Source of the DNA: GWF2-38-69 sp037127655
GTDB lineage: Bacteria; Verrucomicrobiota; Lentisphaeria; Victivallales; GWF2-38-69
Direction: 5' to 3'
Length of the DNA: 53,225 nucleotides
Assembly (NCBI GenBank): GCA_037127655.1
Contig: JBAXXY010000004.1
Coordinates: forward strand, 1-53,225
Made by a program: the position numbers and the translations under genes. The notes beneath the pieces are model-generated. The model was given only the letters and a program-made list of their open reading frames with translations, made no database searches and had not been told where the DNA came from. Below are positions 6,223 through 14,035 of this stretch, piece after piece (position 1 is the first letter of the stretch; the number at the start of each line of letters is the position of its first letter).

Positions 6223-8751
6223 TCACAGAACAATTTCATGCGGTTTCCTGCCGGGTTTGAATTTTATTTCTCCTGCTGTGATACAGTCTTCGACAGGGCA
6301 GACAAGTTTGCACAGATGACATCCTACGCAATTATCATTTATGGATGGTTTCCTTGTTTCAGAATTCCAATCAATAGCCTGATGTGCGGCATCACAACAT
6401 GAGATATAGCATCTTCCGCATCCTATGCACTTATTTGCATCTATTTTTGGGATAATCTTAAAGTCTCTGTCTAGATTATCAGCCGGAATAATGTTACTCA
6501 GAGCCAGGCCGATAATATCTTTGACGGAATTAAACTTCTTGGTTCTCAAGTAATTGGATAACCCGCTCTTCATATCCTCAACAATTCTGTAACCATACTG
6601 CATGACAGATGTGGTTATCTGTAAATTGGATGCTCCGACAAGGAAGAATTCAAGGGCATCTCTCCATGTTTCTATCCCGCCCATCCCGCTGATTGGGATG
6701 TTTTTTAGTTCAGGATGCTGAAGCATCTGAGCAATAAACCTGAGAGCAATAGGTTTAACGGCTTTACCTGAATAACCGGAGATTGATGACTTGCCATTAA
6801 CTATCGGAAGGCATGTAAATTTATCTATATCTATAGCTGTAATAGCTTTAATCGTATTGATAGCGGCAATTCCTGTGGCTCCGCCTTCAATAGAGGCAAT
6901 CGCCGGAATTTCCATATTCCCTATGTTTGGAGTCATCTTCGCAAGTATCGGCAGACGCGTTCCATTTCTGGTTGCAAAAGAATAGAGTTTGACCAGTTCA
7001 GGGCTTTGTCCGACATCAGAGCCTGTTCCATGCTGAGTCATTTGTGGGCATGAGAAATTACATTCGACTATATCTGCTCCAGACTGCTCTGCATATTTTG
7101 CAAGTTCAGTCCATTCCTTTTCATTTGAACCCATAATAGAAGCGATTATGACTTTATGGGGGAAATCTTTCTTGAGTTTTGCTATGGCCTCAAAATCTTT
7201 CTCAATAGGCCAGTCAGAGAGCTGTTCCAAGTTTTTGAAGCCAATAAAAGGAGTGGATTCTTTACCTATTGCATCAAACCTTGGAGAACATTCATCACAG
7301 TTGATTTTGGTAATTGTCTTATATGCAGCTCCTCCCCATCCGGCTTTAAAAGCCCTGGCGCACATGTCATAACCGTGGCTCACAGGAGATGAGGATAAGA
7401 AGAATGGGTTTTCGCATTTAACGCCACAGAACTCTATCTCAAGAGAGGTGTCTTTTTGTGTTTTTCCGACACTAAAAGGTTGAGGTTTATTAGATAAAAA
7501 CTTGTCTATTTCATCTGCGGCTTCCTTTCCTTCTTTGACGGCAAGAACTACTGTTTCTCCGCCACTTGTTATATCTCCAGCGGCAAAAACTCCGTTCAAA
7601 TTAGTTCGTCTTCCTTTGACAAGTTTAACTCCTCCATTTTTATCGAGTTCTAAATCTGGGAATATTTTCTTTGTATCGTAGGCGAACTGACCTATGGCTT
7701 CGATCACAATATCTGCATCCAGAAAAATTTCTGATGAGTCATAAGTGCCTTTTGCATGGATTCCTTTTAAAATGCCATCCTTTACTGAATACTCGACAGG
7801 CGTGAAATTCGTATAGAAATCTAACTTGAGATCAGATGCAATTTTGATTTCCTCCTGGGTTGCAGGCATATCTTGAAGTCGTTTTCTATACAGAATCGAA
7901 ACTCTTTTTGCCGACAGAAAAGCAGAGGTCAGAGAAGAATCTATCGCTACATCTCCTCCGCCGAGGACTACAATTTTTTTATCTCTGACAATATTTTCAT
8001 CGGCTACTTTTGCTCTGGCAAGAAAGTCAATTGCAGTAAAAACGCCTTTAGTGTCAGAATTAGGTATTCCAAGAGTTTTTGAATTCGTATTGCCTGTCGC
8101 AATCAGGAATGCTTTAAACCCCTGGCTTTTGAGTTCATCAACTGAAATATCTTTGCCGACTTCACACTCTGCTTTGAATTGTACTCCAAGTCCTTTGATT
8201 CTATTTATTTCGCTGTCAACTATTTCCTGAGGAAGTCTGGACGGGATAATTCCTTTAGAAAGCACTCCTCCAAGAACAGAATCTTTCTCAAACACAGTTA
8301 CGGTATAACCTTTTAGGGCAAGAGAAGCGCTTGCGGCAAGACCCGCCGGACCTGACCCGATGACTGCAATTTTTTCTTTAGTTGAGTGAACTTTCTGGAG
8401 TATCGTAATATTGTTTTGTTCTTCATATTCAGTGGCAAACCTCTGCAGCAGTCCGATTTTTATTGGTCTATCTATGAGGGCTCTTTTGCAATCCTTTTCG
8501 CATAGACCTAAGTATGGGCAAATTCTTGAACATGTAGCACCAAGAATATTTGCTTCCCTTATCGTTTTTGCAGCCCCTGCGAAGTTTTCAAAACGGATTG
8601 AGCGGATGAAAGAACCCGGATTGGTATTTGCCGGACAATTTTTACTGCAAGGCGCATCGTGGCATAGCAAACATCTTGAAGCTTCCTGAATGGCTTCTGA
8701 TTTTGTAAATGAACGGATATGCTCTTTGCGATAATTTTTTTCTCCATTCAT
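6223..8751 (-). CDS. preA: PreT-PreA fusion: single-chain NAD(P)H-dependent dihydropyrimidine dehydrogenase
   Basis: Predicted to reduce uracil/thymine to the 5,6-dihydro forms. One 842-aa chain joins what E. coli makes as two proteins. Order: an N-terminal GltD-type Fe-S domain with Cys27, Cys30, Cys35 and Cys39 (CLLCHDAPCSKNC) and a second Cys set (CSRICPYLGLCEKDC); an FAD site (IAVIGSGPAGLAASAS, about residue 130); an NAD(P) site (IVVLGGGDVAIDSS, about 265); from about 440 a DHOD-like FMN barrel (NGKSSISGYSGKAVKPIALR); and two C-terminal 4Fe-4S motifs (CIGCGRCYISC, CVGCHLCKLVCP). The barrel reads like bacterial PreA. This is the eukaryotic DPYD layout but shorter (about 1025 aa there). GGGAGAG precedes the ATG. 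The active-site loop reads SDVGQSPELV, as I recall for PreA, where mammalian DPD has a Cys (ACGQDPELV). Confidence 0.93.
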   Translation of the reverse strand: MNGEKNYRKEHIRSFTKSEAIQEASRCLLCHDAPCSKNCPANTNPGSFIRSIRFENFAGAAKTIREANILGATCSRICPYLGLCEKDCKRALIDRPIKIGLLQRFATEYEEQNNITILQKVHSTKEKIAVIGSGPAGLAASASLALKGYTVTVFEKDSVLGGVLSKGIIPSRLPQEIVDSEINRIKGLGVQFKAECEVGKDISVDELKSQGFKAFLIATGNTNSKTLGIPNSDTKGVFTAIDFLARAKVADENIVRDKKIVVLGGGDVAIDSSLTSAFLSAKRVSILYRKRLQDMPATQEEIKIASDLKLDFYTNFTPVEYSVKDGILKGIHAKGTYDSSEIFLDADIVIEAIGQFAYDTKKIFPDLELDKNGGVKLVKGRRTNLNGVFAAGDITSGGETVVLAVKEGKEAADEIDKFLSNKPQPFSVGKTQKDTSLEIEFCGVKCENPFFLSSSPVSHGYDMCARAFKAGWGGAAYKTITKINCDECSPRFDAIGKESTPFIGFKNLEQLSDWPIEKDFEAIAKLKKDFPHKVIIASIMGSNEKEWTELAKYAEQSGADIVECNFSCPQMTQHGTGSDVGQSPELVKLYSFATRNGTRLPILAKMTPNIGNMEIPAIASIEGGATGIAAINTIKAITAIDIDKFTCLPIVNGKSSISGYSGKAVKPIALRFIAQMLQHPELKNIPISGMGGIETWRDALEFFLVGASNLQITTSVMQYGYRIVEDMKSGLSNYLRTKKFNSVKDIIGLALSNIIPADNLDRDFKIIPKIDANKCIGCGRCYISCCDAAHQAIDWNSETRKPSINDNCVGCHLCKLVCPVEDCITAGEIKFKPGRKPHEIVL

Positions 8752-8850
8752 AATCTCTCCCTTTCAAAAGCAAGAATATTGCGAGTCCTTATTAAACTGG
8801 CTAGTTAATTGAATTGTAAATTATTTACCAATCCCTTACAATCTTTCGAA

Positions 8851-8856
8851 TATAAT
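8851..8856 (+). promoter_or_regulatory. Candidate -10 element upstream of the membrane protein gene and cdd
   Basis: A perfect TATAAT lies 44 nt before the ATG at 8901 in the 149-nt region that is divergent from preT-preA. No -35 hexamer stands out at normal spacing. Confidence 0.3.
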
Positions 8857-8900
8857 TATTGTGGATTAGGACTGAAATTTAATTTAAAAACGGAGATATT

Positions 8901-9437
8901 ATGGAGATTTATAAAAAGGCTTATATCGGTAACCATCTGGTAAATATCCTAATAGGGATTGTAGGGCTTCTGATCTTTATCGTAGGCACTTTAATGCCTG
9001 GTTCCCCCCATCAGAGAGACTGTTTTCTTGCCGGAGGGATTCTTCTTTCCCTTTCTTCATTTCTAGAGAAGAATGCCTTTTTTACTGTTCTCGAAGGAAT
9101 AATAGTCATCGATGCGATCCTGACTTATTTTACGAAATCAAATACTCTCATTACCATTATTACTGCGCTGATGGTCATATTGACAATTGTCATATTTGCG
9201 GTAAAGGGTTCATTCAAGGATAAATCTCTGATGGTAGGGACGGTAGGCTTGATATTCCTAGCTTTGGGCGTAGGATTGCTAAATCCGATCTGTTACACGA
9301 TCGGCGGTTTTGTGATTGTTATTTATTCAATATGCGGAATCATGAGAGGTTTGCAGATCGCATGGCTTTTCCTGATACTCAATGCGATTTTTACCGTTAC
9401 TTCCGCCATTGGCGCTTATGAATGGCTGACTAAGTAA
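8901..9437 (+). CDS. Unknown integral membrane protein, about six TM helices
   Basis: I do not recognise a family. The 178-aa protein is almost entirely hydrophobic: TM candidates near residues 12-32, 42-58, 62-78, 81-100, 110-145 (two short helices) and 150-172, with few charged loops (one is KGSFKDKSLM). GGAGAT stands 6 nt before the ATG, so it is well supported as a gene. It sits between preT-preA (divergent) and cdd (39 nt downstream, same strand), so it is probably co-transcribed with cytidine deaminase. A role in uptake of nucleosides or bases would suit the neighbourhood but nothing in the sequence proves it; it does not look like NupG, CNT or UraA families. Confidence 0.75.
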   Translation: MEIYKKAYIGNHLVNILIGIVGLLIFIVGTLMPGSPHQRDCFLAGGILLSLSSFLEKNAFFTVLEGIIVIDAILTYFTKSNTLITIITALMVILTIVIFAVKGSFKDKSLMVGTVGLIFLALGVGLLNPICYTIGGFVIVIYSICGIMRGLQIAWLFLILNAIFTVTSAIGAYEWLTK

Positions 9438-9476
9438 TAAAACGAATTATTTTAAAAATAGGGGAGAATCATCTAA

Positions 9477-10370
9477 ATGAAATCTGAAAAAACTATTGGC
9501 TCATTTTCTACAGGGATTAAAAATAAACTGCACGAAATACTTGGCTCCTCTTCATATTCAGGTATGATTGAAGCAAAAGATGTGAAAGAGCTTATTGTCA
9601 TGAGCGGGCTTTCAGAAGAAAAATTCCTGCTCGAACTTCTCAAAGTAGCAAGAGATTTCGCATTGCCGAAGATTTCCAACTTCAATGTAGGCGCTATTTC
9701 CTCTGGTATTTCGGGCAATATATATTTCGGTGCAAATCAGGAATTTCCCGGAACTTCGCTTAATTTCACTCTCCACGCCGAGCAGGCATCTCTTTCGAAT
9801 GCTGCTCTTCACGGCGAACTAGGCATTAAAAGCGTAACTGTCACATATATTCCATGTTGTCTGTGCAGACAGTTTATGCTGGAACTTGACAATGCTATGG
9901 ATCTTAAAATAATACTTCCAGACAAAACTCTAACGCTTAAAGACCTTGTTCCTTATCCATTCGGTCCGTCTGACCTTGGAATTACGGCAAGATTTATGAG
10001 AGAAATAGACAATGGTTTGATGAAAAATGTAACTTGCCCTTCAGACAAAGCAGTAGCATGTGAAGCTCGTAAAGCTGCAAACAAGAGTTATTCGCCTTAT
10101 TCTAACTCATTTTCAGGCGTGGCTCTGCAAGTTAAAGACGGCAGAATTATGACTGGAAGATACATAGAAAATGCCGCTTATAATATCAGTATGAACCCGA
10201 TGACAGCGGTTGTTTCTTCTCTCAATATGCATGGTCTGGAATATCATGACATCTGCAAGGCGGTAATAGTCGAACCTAAAAAGAATACTGTTTCGCAGAT
10301 TGAAACTGCGAAGACTTTACTCAAAGCAGTTAATAACGCGATAGAACTTGAGATTGTAAAGATTGACTAA
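9477..10370 (+). CDS. cdd: Cytidine deaminase, long two-domain (E. coli-type)
   Basis: Deaminates cytidine and deoxycytidine to uridine and deoxyuridine, providing substrate for the uridine phosphorylase in this window. The zinc site is clear: His100-Ala-Glu102 (FTLHAEQASLSNAA) and Cys127/Cys130 (IPCCLCRQFM), spaced as in the E. coli enzyme. At 297 aa it is the homodimeric two-domain form, in which the C-terminal half (from about residue 190, SYSPYSNSFSGVALQ) is a degenerate copy of the fold lacking the zinc ligands, rather than the 130-aa tetrameric form. The gene follows the unknown membrane protein by 39 nt and probably shares its transcript. The next gene, lolC, is 49 nt downstream. Confidence 0.95.
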   Translation: MKSEKTIGSFSTGIKNKLHEILGSSSYSGMIEAKDVKELIVMSGLSEEKFLLELLKVARDFALPKISNFNVGAISSGISGNIYFGANQEFPGTSLNFTLHAEQASLSNAALHGELGIKSVTVTYIPCCLCRQFMLELDNAMDLKIILPDKTLTLKDLVPYPFGPSDLGITARFMREIDNGLMKNVTCPSDKAVACEARKAANKSYSPYSNSFSGVALQVKDGRIMTGRYIENAAYNISMNPMTAVVSSLNMHGLEYHDICKAVIVEPKKNTVSQIETAKTLLKAVNNAIELEIVKID

Positions 10371-10419
10371 GAAATTATATTCCATCAATCTTTCGATTCA
10401 ATTTTGTCCGTAAGCAGGT

Positions 10420-11688
10420 ATGATGAGATTTTTGACAGACCTTTTTTTGGCGTGGCGCTATTTTAAACCCAAAAGAAACGCTGTTTCAGTAATTACTTTG
10501 ATTTCCATTTTTGGAGTAAGTATAGGCGTTTGTGTTCTAATGGTAGTGCTTGCCATAATGACGGGTTTTACCAATGAGATAAAGACAAAACTCATTGATA
10601 CCAGACCTCATATTCAGATTCAAAGCTACTCTATTCCTTACATCAAGAATCCAAATAAACTTATCAGCAAGATTGATTCAATGGGCGCAGAGGCTATTGC
10701 CAGGGCTCAAGGCGAAGTACTTGTTCAATACGGGGACAAAGTTTCTCCGCAGTATCTAATTGGTATTGATATTGAGCAGGAACCTTCGGCAGATTTAGTA
10801 GAGAAGAACATAATCGCAGGGAAATATTCGCTCAAAGACGGTGAAGTTCTCATAAGCTATGTACTTGCTAACCAGTTGGGACTCTCTGCCGGTGATAGTA
10901 TTGTGCTTCATTCCCCTGCTAAACTCAAGGATATGATCAAATTTGACTCCAGCGGCAAGGTACAGCAGAACCCCAATAAAGTGTATTTGCCATCACAGTT
11001 TACGGTTAGCGGCATCTACAATGTAGGAGAATATAATTTTGACTCAAAAGTGCTGATTTCCAATATTGATGATGCTGACTCTCTTTTCGGCTATCCTCTT
11101 GGAGCGGCTACCATGATTTCAGTTAAAACTTCAGATCCATTTAATATTGAAGGACTTTATGGGAAGATGGTCAAAGAGTTTCCGGATTATCAGGTGCAAA
11201 ACTGGAAACAACTGAATAAACAATTTCTCGATGTTCTGGCAGTTGAGAAGAATATGATGTTCTTTGTGCTTGTCTTTATCGTGCTGGTAGCGGCTTCAAG
11301 CATTACTAATACGCTTATAACTGTGGTTGTTCAGAAGACTAAGGAAATAGGGTTGCTTATGGCCCTTGGCTCAAGTCCTTCAACTATAATGAGAGTTTTT
11401 ATCCTACAGGGCTTCTTTGTAGGAACGATAGGAACTCTCGTTGGTCTTGGATTAGGTTGGTGCGTTATTTACTGGAGAACTGATATTTTGCACATCCTTT
11501 CTGATGTATTTCATGTAGAGATATTTCCAAGGCAGTTTTATTTCTTAAGCCAGCTCCCGGCTCAGATTGTGCCTGGTGATGTGCTCTTTATTTCTCTTTG
11601 TTCAATAATCCTTTGTACTCTTGGAGCCGTTATTCCGGCCTACAGGGCATCAAGGCTTGATCCTGCGAGGGCTCTCAGATATGAATAA
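10420..11688 (+). CDS. lolC: LolC/LolE-family lipoprotein-releasing ABC transporter permease
   Basis: Inner-membrane permease that frees lipoproteins for transfer to the outer membrane. The 422-aa protein has the LolC/E plan: a short N-terminal helix (LFLAWRYFKPKRNAVSVITL, then TM about 20-46), a large periplasmic MacB-like domain (about 50-275), and three C-terminal TM helices (about 280-300, 325-350, 385-410) with the ending RASRLDPARALRYE typical of FtsX/MacB permeases. Its last codons overlap the lolD start by 8 nt, so the two are translationally coupled. Only one permease gene is present here, so the complex may use a homodimer or a partner elsewhere. It supports a diderm cell plan. Confidence 0.88.
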   Translation: MMRFLTDLFLAWRYFKPKRNAVSVITLISIFGVSIGVCVLMVVLAIMTGFTNEIKTKLIDTRPHIQIQSYSIPYIKNPNKLISKIDSMGAEAIARAQGEVLVQYGDKVSPQYLIGIDIEQEPSADLVEKNIIAGKYSLKDGEVLISYVLANQLGLSAGDSIVLHSPAKLKDMIKFDSSGKVQQNPNKVYLPSQFTVSGIYNVGEYNFDSKVLISNIDDADSLFGYPLGAATMISVKTSDPFNIEGLYGKMVKEFPDYQVQNWKQLNKQFLDVLAVEKNMMFFVLVFIVLVAASSITNTLITVVVQKTKEIGLLMALGSSPSTIMRVFILQGFFVGTIGTLVGLGLGWCVIYWRTDILHILSDVFHVEIFPRQFYFLSQLPAQIVPGDVLFISLCSIILCTLGAVIPAYRASRLDPARALRYE

Positions 11689-12370
11689 TATTATCAGTGT
11701 AAAAGATGTTTACCGTACATACAAACTCGGGCGCTCATTGATAAAAGTGCTTCGAGGTGTGGATCTAGAAATAGTAAGAGGCGAATGGCTCGCTATGCTG
11801 GGAGCCTCGGGAAGCGGTAAAACCACTCTTCTTAATCTTATAGGCGGTCTTGAAAAACCGGATAACGGCAAGATTTTCTATGATGGGGTAGATATTGGTT
11901 CTTTGTCTAAAAGAGACAGGTGTAAACTTCGCCTTAATAAAATAGGCTATGTTTTTCAATCATATCATCTTCTGCCTGAGCTTAGTATTCTAGAAAATGC
12001 CGCTCTTCCTGCAAGACTTGACGGGAAATCCGCAAAGATTGCCAGAACTAAAGCAGAGGAGCTCCTTGTGAGTATGGGGCTTAAAGACAGGCTCAAACAC
12101 AGGCCTGTCGAAGTTTCAGGCGGAGAACAGCAAAGGACTGCCATTGCCAGAGCATTGGTTAATGACCCTGATTTGCTTCTTGCAGATGAACCTACAGGCA
12201 ATCTAGATTCAGCTACAGGGCAGGGGATACTTGAAATATTTAAATCTTTGCATAATAATAGGGCTAGAACAATTATTATGGTTACTCACAATACTGAAGT
12301 TGCCGGGCTATCCGAGAGAATCATAAAGATTAAAGACGGGAAAATGGATTTGCCGGAAGTTACTCTTTAA
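11681..12370 (+). CDS. lolD: LolD-family ABC transporter ATP-binding protein
   Basis: Cytoplasmic ATPase driving lipoprotein release with the preceding permease. Walker A (GASGSGKTT), Q-loop (GYVFQSYHLLPELS), signature (VSGGEQQR), Walker B (LLLADEPTGNLD) and switch His (VTHN) are all intact; LolD/MacB-class ATPases share this LADEPTGNLD sequence. I chose the ATG at 11681 (229 aa, MNNIISVKDVYRTYKLG) because the fold starts there and the ATG overlaps the lolC stop; a longer frame open from 11621 would lie within lolC and adds no recognisable sequence. The next gene, mcsA, begins 22 nt later. Confidence 0.92.
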   Translation: MNNIISVKDVYRTYKLGRSLIKVLRGVDLEIVRGEWLAMLGASGSGKTTLLNLIGGLEKPDNGKIFYDGVDIGSLSKRDRCKLRLNKIGYVFQSYHLLPELSILENAALPARLDGKSAKIARTKAEELLVSMGLKDRLKHRPVEVSGGEQQRTAIARALVNDPDLLLADEPTGNLDSATGQGILEIFKSLHNNRARTIIMVTHNTEVAGLSERIIKIKDGKMDLPEVTL

Positions 12371-12392
12371 GTAAAATTATCTGGAAGATATT

Positions 12393-12929
12393 ATGCAGTG
12401 TAATATTTGCAATAAAAACGAGGCTACGATTCATATTCAGGAAGTTATAAACGGCGCAAAGAAGTCTCTTCATATATGTCAGGGATGCGCTGATAATAAA
12501 GGACTCAATGTCTCCGGATTGAATGGAGTAAATCTTGCCGAACTCTTTAAAAGTGTCCATAATACTCTGGCGCCCAACCAACTTTCGATAAAGAAACCCC
12601 AGGATACAAATATCACAATTCAGCCCGATTTACTAATATGTTCATCATGCTTGTGGGACAGCGAAAAACTTAAGAAAACCGGCCGCCTTGGTTGCAGTGA
12701 ATGCTACAAAGCCTTTTTGGGAATTCTTGAATATTCTATTCCCAATTTGCACAGAGGATTTTCACATGTAGGGAAGAAGCCAAACTCCGCACCTCATGGC
12801 AAGAATGAAGCTATGGTTGATCTTTTCAGACTTCAAATGAAACTCGACAAGCTTGTGCAGTCTGAAAATTATGAGGAAGCCGCGCTTATCAGAGACAAAA
12901 TAAAAGATTTGAAATTAAGTATTGTTTAA
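12393..12929 (+). CDS. mcsA: McsA, zinc-finger activator of the McsB arginine kinase
   Basis: In Firmicutes McsA binds and activates the protein arginine kinase McsB. The 178-aa protein shows the family layout: four CxxC-type pairs (CNIC at the N-terminus, CQGC, CSSC, CSEC) suited to two treble-clef zinc sites, a middle segment ending in the GFSHVGKKPNS stretch, and a C-terminal UVR (UvrB/UvrC) helix pair (LFRLQMKLDKLVQ, YEEAALIRDKIKDLK). It precedes mcsB by 5 nt. In Bacillus this pair sits in ctsR-mcsA-mcsB-clpC; here neither ctsR nor clpC is adjacent and the upstream neighbours are lolC-lolD. Confidence 0.92.
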   Translation: MQCNICNKNEATIHIQEVINGAKKSLHICQGCADNKGLNVSGLNGVNLAELFKSVHNTLAPNQLSIKKPQDTNITIQPDLLICSSCLWDSEKLKKTGRLGCSECYKAFLGILEYSIPNLHRGFSHVGKKPNSAPHGKNEAMVDLFRLQMKLDKLVQSENYEEAALIRDKIKDLKLSIV

Positions 12930-12934
12930 GAGAT

Positions 12935-13999
12935 ATGAAAGTCAATTTTGAACCTATAGATTTTTTATTTAAAAAGCCAGTTTCATGGCTTTCGGCTAAT
13001 GAACAAGATGCGCATATTGCCTTAAGTTCCAGAATAAGACTTGCCAGGAATATTGCTAATCTGAAATTTCCTATAAACTCAAATGATGTTGAGAGGGAAA
13101 ATATTCTCGAAATGGTAATGTCAGGAACTCAGAAGAGCAGTATTTTTCGAGATAGACTCATTTTCAATATGTTTGATCTCTCTGCAACTGATAGAAAATT
13201 TCTTCTGGAAAGACACCTTGTGAGTAGAGAATTCTGCACAGGAAATAAAGGAAGTTCTCTTTTTGTGGATGCCGATGAAGATTTTGCAATTATGGTTAAT
13301 GAAGAAGATCATATCAGACTTCAGGCGTTTGCTCCTGGCGCCTGTCTGACGAACCTTTGGGATAAAATCTCAGGAAAAGAATCCCTTCTAAATAACGAAT
13401 TACCTTTTGCATTTGATGAAAAATTTGGATACCTGACATCTTGTCCGACAAATATAGGCACAGGCATCAGAGCTTCTGTAATGTTGAGCCTTCCTGGATT
13501 GACTATTTCAAATCAGATGAATCAGATTATTTATGCAGCTGGCAAACTTGGCATGACAGTTCGCGGGTTATACGGTGAGGGTTCAGAGGCAGTAGGTTAT
13601 GTGTACCAGCTTTCAAATCAAAGCACTTTGGGTGAAAGCGAAGAAGAAATAATAACCAGAATTGAAAAGGCTATTGATCAGATGATTGCGCATGAGAAAG
13701 ATGCCAGAATGGTTTTGGCGCAGGGCAGAAGAGAGTTTCTTTCTGACTTCATCGGAAGAAGCTATGCCATACTAAGACATGCATATATCATCTCGGAAAA
13801 GGAAGCTCTTAATGCATTGTCTGTAGTAAGAATGGGGATAGATCTTAAAATGTTTGACTCTTTAAGTATAGAGAAAATCAATACTCTTTTTGTCATGGCG
13901 CAGGATGCTCATCTCCAGAAGTGCATTAGAAAAGAACTCAAAGCGCCGGAACTTGATATTAAGAGAGCCGAGCTTATAAGGAAGTTGCTCATTAGCTAG
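12935..13999 (+). CDS. mcsB: Protein arginine kinase McsB
   Basis: Phosphorylates arginine residues of proteins, which in Firmicutes marks them for ClpCP. The 354-aa protein has the phosphagen-kinase fold: SSRIRLARNIANLKFP near the N-terminus, the NEEDHIRLQ signature, the LTSCPTNIGTGIRASVM segment with its Cys, and RGLYGEGSEAVG. McsB is stand-alone and lacks the guanidino specificity loop of creatine/arginine kinases. The C-terminus reads LDIKRAELIR where I recall RDxxRA for the phosphoarginine-sensing motif of Firmicutes McsB; here the first Arg is Leu while Asp, Arg and Ala remain. ClpX and ClpP are encoded 31 kb away in this window; ClpC is not. Confidence 0.94.
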   Translation: MKVNFEPIDFLFKKPVSWLSANEQDAHIALSSRIRLARNIANLKFPINSNDVERENILEMVMSGTQKSSIFRDRLIFNMFDLSATDRKFLLERHLVSREFCTGNKGSSLFVDADEDFAIMVNEEDHIRLQAFAPGACLTNLWDKISGKESLLNNELPFAFDEKFGYLTSCPTNIGTGIRASVMLSLPGLTISNQMNQIIYAAGKLGMTVRGLYGEGSEAVGYVYQLSNQSTLGESEEEIITRIEKAIDQMIAHEKDARMVLAQGRREFLSDFIGRSYAILRHAYIISEKEALNALSVVRMGIDLKMFDSLSIEKINTLFVMAQDAHLQKCIRKELKAPELDIKRAELIRKLLIS

Positions 14000-14035
14000 A
14001 TTTCGCGATGCTTATATGAAATAACGAGGTGTCTT

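Noticed and set aside
6223..8751. Possibility that the PreT-PreA fusion is two genes joined by a sequencing error
   Set aside because: The frame is continuous, the linker near residues 430-445 reads naturally, and no second start with a ribosome site is evident at the junction; a fusion is the simpler reading.
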